This document shows positions 41,251-44,415 of a stretch of DNA of 44,415 nucleotides, piece by piece. Below the pieces are notes generated by a model. That model saw only the letters and a list, made by a program, of their open reading frames with translations, was not told the origin of the DNA and made no database searches. The stretch is from Verrucomicrobiota bacterium (GTDB taxonomy: Bacteria; Verrucomicrobiota; Verrucomicrobiia; Opitutales; Opitutaceae): contig JAEZAD010000031.1 of NCBI GenBank assembly GCA_023430565.1, forward strand, positions 1 through 44,415, given 5' to 3'. The translations under genes were made by a program, and so were the position numbers. Within the stretch, counting starts at the first letter, position 1. Each line of letters opens with the position of its first letter.

Positions 41251-42135
41251 GTGCACCTCTCCGGCCTCTTCATCTACCCGGTCAAATCTCTCCGCGGCAT
41301 CGCGCTCACGTCCTGCGCCGTCGACCCCCTCGGCCTCGTCGGCGACCGCCGCTTCCTCGTCGTCGATCCCGCCGGCCAATTCCTCACGCAACGCACCGTC
41401 CCGCGCATGGCCTTGGTATCAACCGCGCTCTCCGCCGACACGCTCACGCTCTCCGCCGAAAATCACGGCCGTCTCTCCGTCCCCCTCCGCACCCCCGCCG
41501 ATCTCCCCGCCGCCCCGCTCTCCGTCTCCATCTGGCGCAGTAAAAATCTCCTCGCCGACGACTGCGGCTCCGAACCCGCCGCCTGGCTCTCCACCGTTCT
41601 CCACACGCCCGTCCGCCTCGTTCGCATCGGCGAAAACTTCCGCCGTCCGATCCTCTTCAAACCCGCCTACGCTCCGCCCTCCATCTCCGCCGAAGCGCCC
41701 CGCCTCGAAGGCCGTATCGTCAGCGACGAACTCTTCACCTTCGCCGACGGTTATCCGTTTCTCGCCGTCAGCGAAGCCTCCCTCGCCCACCTCAACGACC
41801 GCCTCGTCTCCCGTGGCGCCGAGCCCGTCCCCATGGACCGCTTTCGCCCCAACCTCGTCCTCTCCGGTTGCGAGCCCTTCGCCGAAGACACCTGGCCGCG
41901 CCTCCGCATCGGCGACATCGTTTTCCGCGCCGCTGGCCCCTGCAGCCGCTGCGCGATCACGACAACCGACCAACTCACCGGCGAACGCGAAGGCCCCGAG
42001 CCCCTCCGCACCCTCGCCTCCTTCCGCCGCGATCCCGACGACCCCAGCGACGTTAACTTCGGCCAAAATCTCGTTCACGACACCAAATCCGGCACGCTCC
42101 ACCTGGGCGCCTCCGCCGCCCCTCTGCCCACCTGA
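41251..42135 (+). CDS. MOSC-domain protein (MOSC N-terminal barrel plus MOSC domain)
   Basis: 294 aa from the GTG at 41251, chosen for its GGAG at 41238-41241; a TTG at 41236 lies inside the repeat. The N-terminal barrel reads LSGLFIYPVKSLRGIAL and GDRRFLVVDPAGQFLTQR. The MOSC domain includes FADGYPFLAVSEASLAHLN, MDRFRPNLVLSGCEPFAEDTW (in part) and GPCSRCAITTTDQ, whose Cys residues match the pyridoxal- or molybdenum-sulfur-carrier cysteine region. Relatives (YcbX, mARC) reduce N-hydroxylated compounds with molybdenum cofactor. A ferredoxin domain is absent. Single gene. Confidence 0.9.
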   Translation: MHLSGLFIYPVKSLRGIALTSCAVDPLGLVGDRRFLVVDPAGQFLTQRTVPRMALVSTALSADTLTLSAENHGRLSVPLRTPADLPAAPLSVSIWRSKNLLADDCGSEPAAWLSTVLHTPVRLVRIGENFRRPILFKPAYAPPSISAEAPRLEGRIVSDELFTFADGYPFLAVSEASLAHLNDRLVSRGAEPVPMDRFRPNLVLSGCEPFAEDTWPRLRIGDIVFRAAGPCSRCAITTTDQLTGEREGPEPLRTLASFRRDPDDPSDVNFGQNLVHDTKSGTLHLGASAAPLPT

Positions 42136-42171
42136 TCGCTCCGCACACCCATCGCCATCTTTGTCGCCTTG

Positions 42172-42216
42172 AGTTTGGTCCTTCACTGGAGCTTGGATCT
42201 TGGTCCTTGGAGCTTT
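42172..42216. repeat. CTTGGAG-phrase repeat, copy 2
   Basis: Close copy of 41201-41244 (AGTTTGG, TTCACTGGAGCTTGG, ATCTTGG, CCTTGGAG), in the same orientation, in the gap before the oxoamine synthase gene. Its GGAG is about 70 nt from that start, too far to serve it. Confidence 0.75.
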
Positions 42217-42260
42217 TTCCCCGCCAATAGCGGGTCCGCCCCGATAAGTTGTCTTCCCCC

Positions 42261-42284
42261 GACGTGCGCCCCCGCGCGCACGTC
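42261..42284 (+). promoter_or_regulatory. Perfect 9-bp hairpin abutting the oxoamine synthase start codon
   Basis: GACGTGCGC (42261-42269) and GCGCACGTC (42276-42284) pair perfectly around the loop CCCCGC, and the ATG begins at 42285, directly after the stem. No Shine-Dalgarno site lies between. Such a stem would shape ribosome access unless translation begins at the in-frame TTG at 42249. Confidence 0.5.
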
Positions 42285-43592
42285 ATGCTCTTCCTCAACT
42301 CCTCCCCGCCTCACGCGCTCGCCGGCAGCATTCGCGATCATCTCGCCGCCCGCGGCCCCGACTTCGCCGCCCGCGCCACCGGCTTCTCCGCCTGGCTCGA
42401 ACAACGCATCGCCTTCGGCGGATTCCCCTTTTCTAAAAAACTCCTGCAGCCGCCCGCCGCCTCCACCGCCGTTCGCCTCGCCGACGGTTCCATCGCGTCC
42501 GGCCTCAATTTCGCCTCGCAGGACTACCTGAATCTTTCCGGCCACCCCGCCGTTCGCGCCGCCTCCCTCGACGCCCTTCATCGCTACGGCCCGCATAGCG
42601 GCGGCGCCCCCGTGCTCGCCGGAGCCGTCGAACTTTCCAGCGAACTCGAATCCACCCTCGCCGATCACCTCGGCCTCTCCTCCGCGGTCCTCTGCCCCAC
42701 CGGCTGGGCCGCCGGCTACGGCGCCATCCGCGCCCTCGTCCGCGACACCGATCACGTCGTCATCGACCAACTCGCCCACAACTGCCTGCACGAGGGCGCC
42801 GCCGCCGCCACGCGCAACCTCCACCTTTTCCGCCATCTCGACGTCGATCACGCCCGCCTGAAACTCGCCGCCCTCCGCGCCCGCGACCGCGCCAACGCCA
42901 TCCTCGTCGTCACCGAAGGCCTGTTTTCCATGGACGCCGACACGCCCAACCTCGCCGGCTTCCTGACGCTTTGCCGCGAGTTCAATGCCTTCCTCCTCGT
43001 CGACGTCGCCCACGATCTCGGCAGCACCGGCCCGCACGGCACCGGCGCGCTCGGCACCCAAAACCTCCTCGGCCAAATCGACCTCGTCGTCGGCAGCTTC
43101 TCGAAAACCTTCGCCACCAACGGCGGCTTCATCGCCGCCCGCGATTCCGCTCTCGGCGACGTTCTCCGCTACCTCGCTCCCACCACCACGTTCAGCAGCG
43201 CCCTCACGCCGCTCCAGGTCGCCGCCGCCCTCGCCGCCCTGAAAATCGTCCGCTCCCCCGAAGGCGATCGCCGCCGCCTCGCACTCCTCCGCGCCGCCCA
43301 CACCCTTCGCACCGCCCTCACCGCCCGCGGCCTCCCGCTCCTCGGCCACGCGTCGCCGATCGTCCCGGTGCTCGTCGGTCGCGACGACATCGCCCGCACC
43401 GCCGCGCGCACTCTCTCCTCCGAAGGCATCCTCGCCAACCTCATCGAATACCCGGCCGTCTCCCGTGCCACCGCCCGTTTCCGCCTCCAGGTCATGAGCG
43501 ATCACGACCACGCCGCCTGCCTCACCGCCGCGACCCATATCGCCGACGCTATCGATTCCGCCCGCACCGCCTGCTCTTCCCTGCTCCGCTAA
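42285..43592 (+). CDS. Alpha-oxoamine synthase family PLP enzyme (BioF/KBL-like)
   Basis: 435 aa from the ATG at 42285. Motifs of the family are present: FASQDYLNLSGHP, YGPHSGGAPVLAGAVELSSELE (in part), DQLAHNCLHEGA, VTEGLFSMDADTPNL, DVAHDLGSTGPHGTGAL and the lysine motif VGSFSKTFATNGG (Lys274). These enzymes join an acyl-CoA or acyl-ACP to an amino acid: 8-amino-7-oxononanoate, 2-amino-3-ketobutyrate, aminolevulinate or sphinganine synthesis. No biotin or sphingolipid genes are seen here, so the product is open. A remarkable hairpin abuts its start. Its gap from the MOSC gene carries a CTTGGAG repeat. Confidence 0.88.
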   Translation: MLFLNSSPPHALAGSIRDHLAARGPDFAARATGFSAWLEQRIAFGGFPFSKKLLQPPAASTAVRLADGSIASGLNFASQDYLNLSGHPAVRAASLDALHRYGPHSGGAPVLAGAVELSSELESTLADHLGLSSAVLCPTGWAAGYGAIRALVRDTDHVVIDQLAHNCLHEGAAAATRNLHLFRHLDVDHARLKLAALRARDRANAILVVTEGLFSMDADTPNLAGFLTLCREFNAFLLVDVAHDLGSTGPHGTGALGTQNLLGQIDLVVGSFSKTFATNGGFIAARDSALGDVLRYLAPTTTFSSALTPLQVAAALAALKIVRSPEGDRRRLALLRAAHTLRTALTARGLPLLGHASPIVPVLVGRDDIARTAARTLSSEGILANLIEYPAVSRATARFRLQVMSDHDHAACLTAATHIADAIDSARTACSSLLR

Positions 43593-43784
43593 CGTCAATG
43601 GAGGCGCGGGCTCCCCCACCCTGCGTAGCCTTCAAAAAAATTCCCCTACCCACTAGCGGCTTTCGCCCGCTCACCAGTCATAAGCACTGAAATGCCCGCG
43701 CCGGCTCCAATCCTACTTTCCGCCTCCCGCGCAGAACCGCCTTTGCACGCGCCGCTCCGATCCTCTACGCCATCCGTTGTCAAC

Positions 43785-44366
43785 ATGGCAGACCCCGAGC
43801 CCGAGCCGCGTCATTCGGAATTCGTCCGCCTCTATCGGGCCACGCTCGCGCCCCTGCGCCGCTACCTCACGCGCTTCCTCGGCGACCCCGACGAAGCCCA
43901 GGACATCGCGCACGACGCCTACCTGCGCGTCTATTCCGCCGAGGCTCACCGCCCCGCCGAAAAACCCCAGGCGCTCCTCTACACCACCGCCCGCAACCTC
44001 GCCATCAACCGCCTCAAACGCCGCCACCGCTCACCCGTCACCCTCGACCCCGCCACCTCCGCCGCCGCCGCCTCCCGCGAACCCGGCGTTGTCCAGCAAG
44101 TCATCGCCCGCCAGGAACTCCAAGCCCTCGAACACGCCATCGCCGAACTCCCCCCCGGCTGCCGCGCCGTCCTCCTCCTGCGCAAAGTCGAAATGCTCTC
44201 TCACCAGGAAATCGCCACACGCCTCGGCATCGCCATCAGCACCGTCGAAAAACAACACGCCCGCGCCCTGCGACTTCTCAAAGCCGCCCTCGTAGCGGCG
44301 AGCGCCAGCGAGCCGACTCCGCCTCGCTCACCGTCCCGCCAACACACCCCGGAGGCCCGTTCATGA
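43785..44366 (+). CDS. ECF-type RNA polymerase sigma factor (FecI-like)
   Basis: 193 aa from the ATG at 43785; an upstream ATG at 43692 would add 31 residues without sigma features. Region 2 (about 15-75: YRATLAPLRRYLTRFLGDPDEAQDIAHD in part, then AYLRVY, LLYTTARNLAINRLKRR) and region 4 (about 110-165: AIAELPPGCRAVLLLRKVEMLSHQEIATRLGIAISTVEKQ, quoted in pieces) fit FecI-like factors. The C-terminal tail AALVAASASEPTPPRSPS is encoded by a GCGAGCGCCAGCGAGCC-type repeat. Overlap with the next gene (ATGA) gives the sigma/FecR pairing common in this phylum. The 192-bp gap before it has no recognised promoter. Confidence 0.92.
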   Translation: MADPEPEPRHSEFVRLYRATLAPLRRYLTRFLGDPDEAQDIAHDAYLRVYSAEAHRPAEKPQALLYTTARNLAINRLKRRHRSPVTLDPATSAAAASREPGVVQQVIARQELQALEHAIAELPPGCRAVLLLRKVEMLSHQEIATRLGIAISTVEKQHARALRLLKAALVAASASEPTPPRSPSRQHTPEARS

Positions 44367-44415
44367 ACACACCCTCCCAGCCTTTCGATCCCGCCGCCGA
44401 CGAACGCGCCGCCCT
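44363..44415 (+). CDS. Probable FecR-type anti-sigma factor, 5' end only
   Basis: The ATG at 44363 overlaps the sigma stop by ATGA, and GGAGG stands 8 nt upstream (44351-44355). Seventeen codons are visible (MNTPSQPFDPAADERAA), too few to show a domain. Position and coupling to a FecI-like sigma factor suggest a FecR-like regulator that would span the inner membrane. It continues past the right edge. Confidence 0.6.
   Translation, partial: MNTPSQPFDPAADERAA

Noticed and set aside
42220..42234. CCCGC-GCGGG hairpin next to a TTTTT run
   Set aside because: The T-run precedes the stem on the plus strand and is an A-run on the minus transcript, so it cannot be a terminator.
42285..43592. Naming the oxoamine synthase bioF
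   Set aside because: The family is clear, but no biotin genes lie nearby and other members use different substrates.
43743..43771. TTGCAC and TACGCC 17 bp apart before the ECF sigma gene
   Set aside because: The -10 match is poor and it leaves almost no leader; likely chance.

Overview
The window looks like chromosomal DNA of a Verrucomicrobiota bacterium close to the Opitutaceae. This is an inference from style: high GC, an outer-membrane TonB receptor with no SusD partner, large secreted glycoside hydrolases, a GGNSSS-type FAD oxidoreductase, a TIGR03067-like small protein, few obvious Shine-Dalgarno sites, and short phrase-like intergenic repeats. No tRNA, rRNA, CRISPR array, insertion sequence or phage gene was seen.

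Region 1 (1-18359, all minus strand) is a polysaccharide-use locus. One tight operon reads from 11832 to beyond the left edge: a secreted six-hairpin-type protein, an ExuT-like MFS transporter, an FAD oxidoreductase with a discoidin-like tail, a second six-hairpin paralogue, and a secreted GH97 fused to an SGNH esterase. Before it lies a TonB receptor gene. A second operon carries a Tat-exported GH43-like beta-propeller, a GH95 fucosidase/galactosidase and a tiny secreted ORF. Together they suggest import and breakdown of a glycan containing fucose or galactose, uronate and possibly acyl groups.

Region 2 (18610-20942, minus) is housekeeping: rplY-pth-rpsF-ssb. Region 3 (21083-27935) has a VOC protein and a sugar-acid-like cluster. 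In it a GalD-type dehydratase gene diverges from a double-helix-turn-helix GntR regulator that is translationally coupled to a class III aminotransferase and followed by an FAH hydrolase, a DMT transporter and an SDR dehydrogenase. A GntR-type palindrome sits in the 61-bp divergent gap.

Region 4 (28130-30858, plus) has surE, a HAD hydrolase with a strong terminator, and an ABC ATPase with no permease beside it. Region 5 (30871-39142, minus) starts with an unusual sensory operon: receiver-histidine kinase, a ketosynthase with a degenerate active site, a multi-pass histidine kinase, and a pseudo-receiver/GAF/degenerate kinase. Two nucleotidyltransferases and a small unknown protein follow. This ketosynthase-in-a-signalling-operon is the best candidate for an undescribed system.

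Region 6 (39289-44415, plus) holds rmuC, a TIGR03067-like protein, a MOSC protein, an alpha-oxoamine synthase (BioF-like) and an ECF sigma factor overlapping the start of a probable FecR anti-sigma gene cut by the right edge. Its intergenic spaces are rich in short tandem and dispersed repeats. One repeat appears to supply a ribosome-binding site and another lies in frame inside rmuC.
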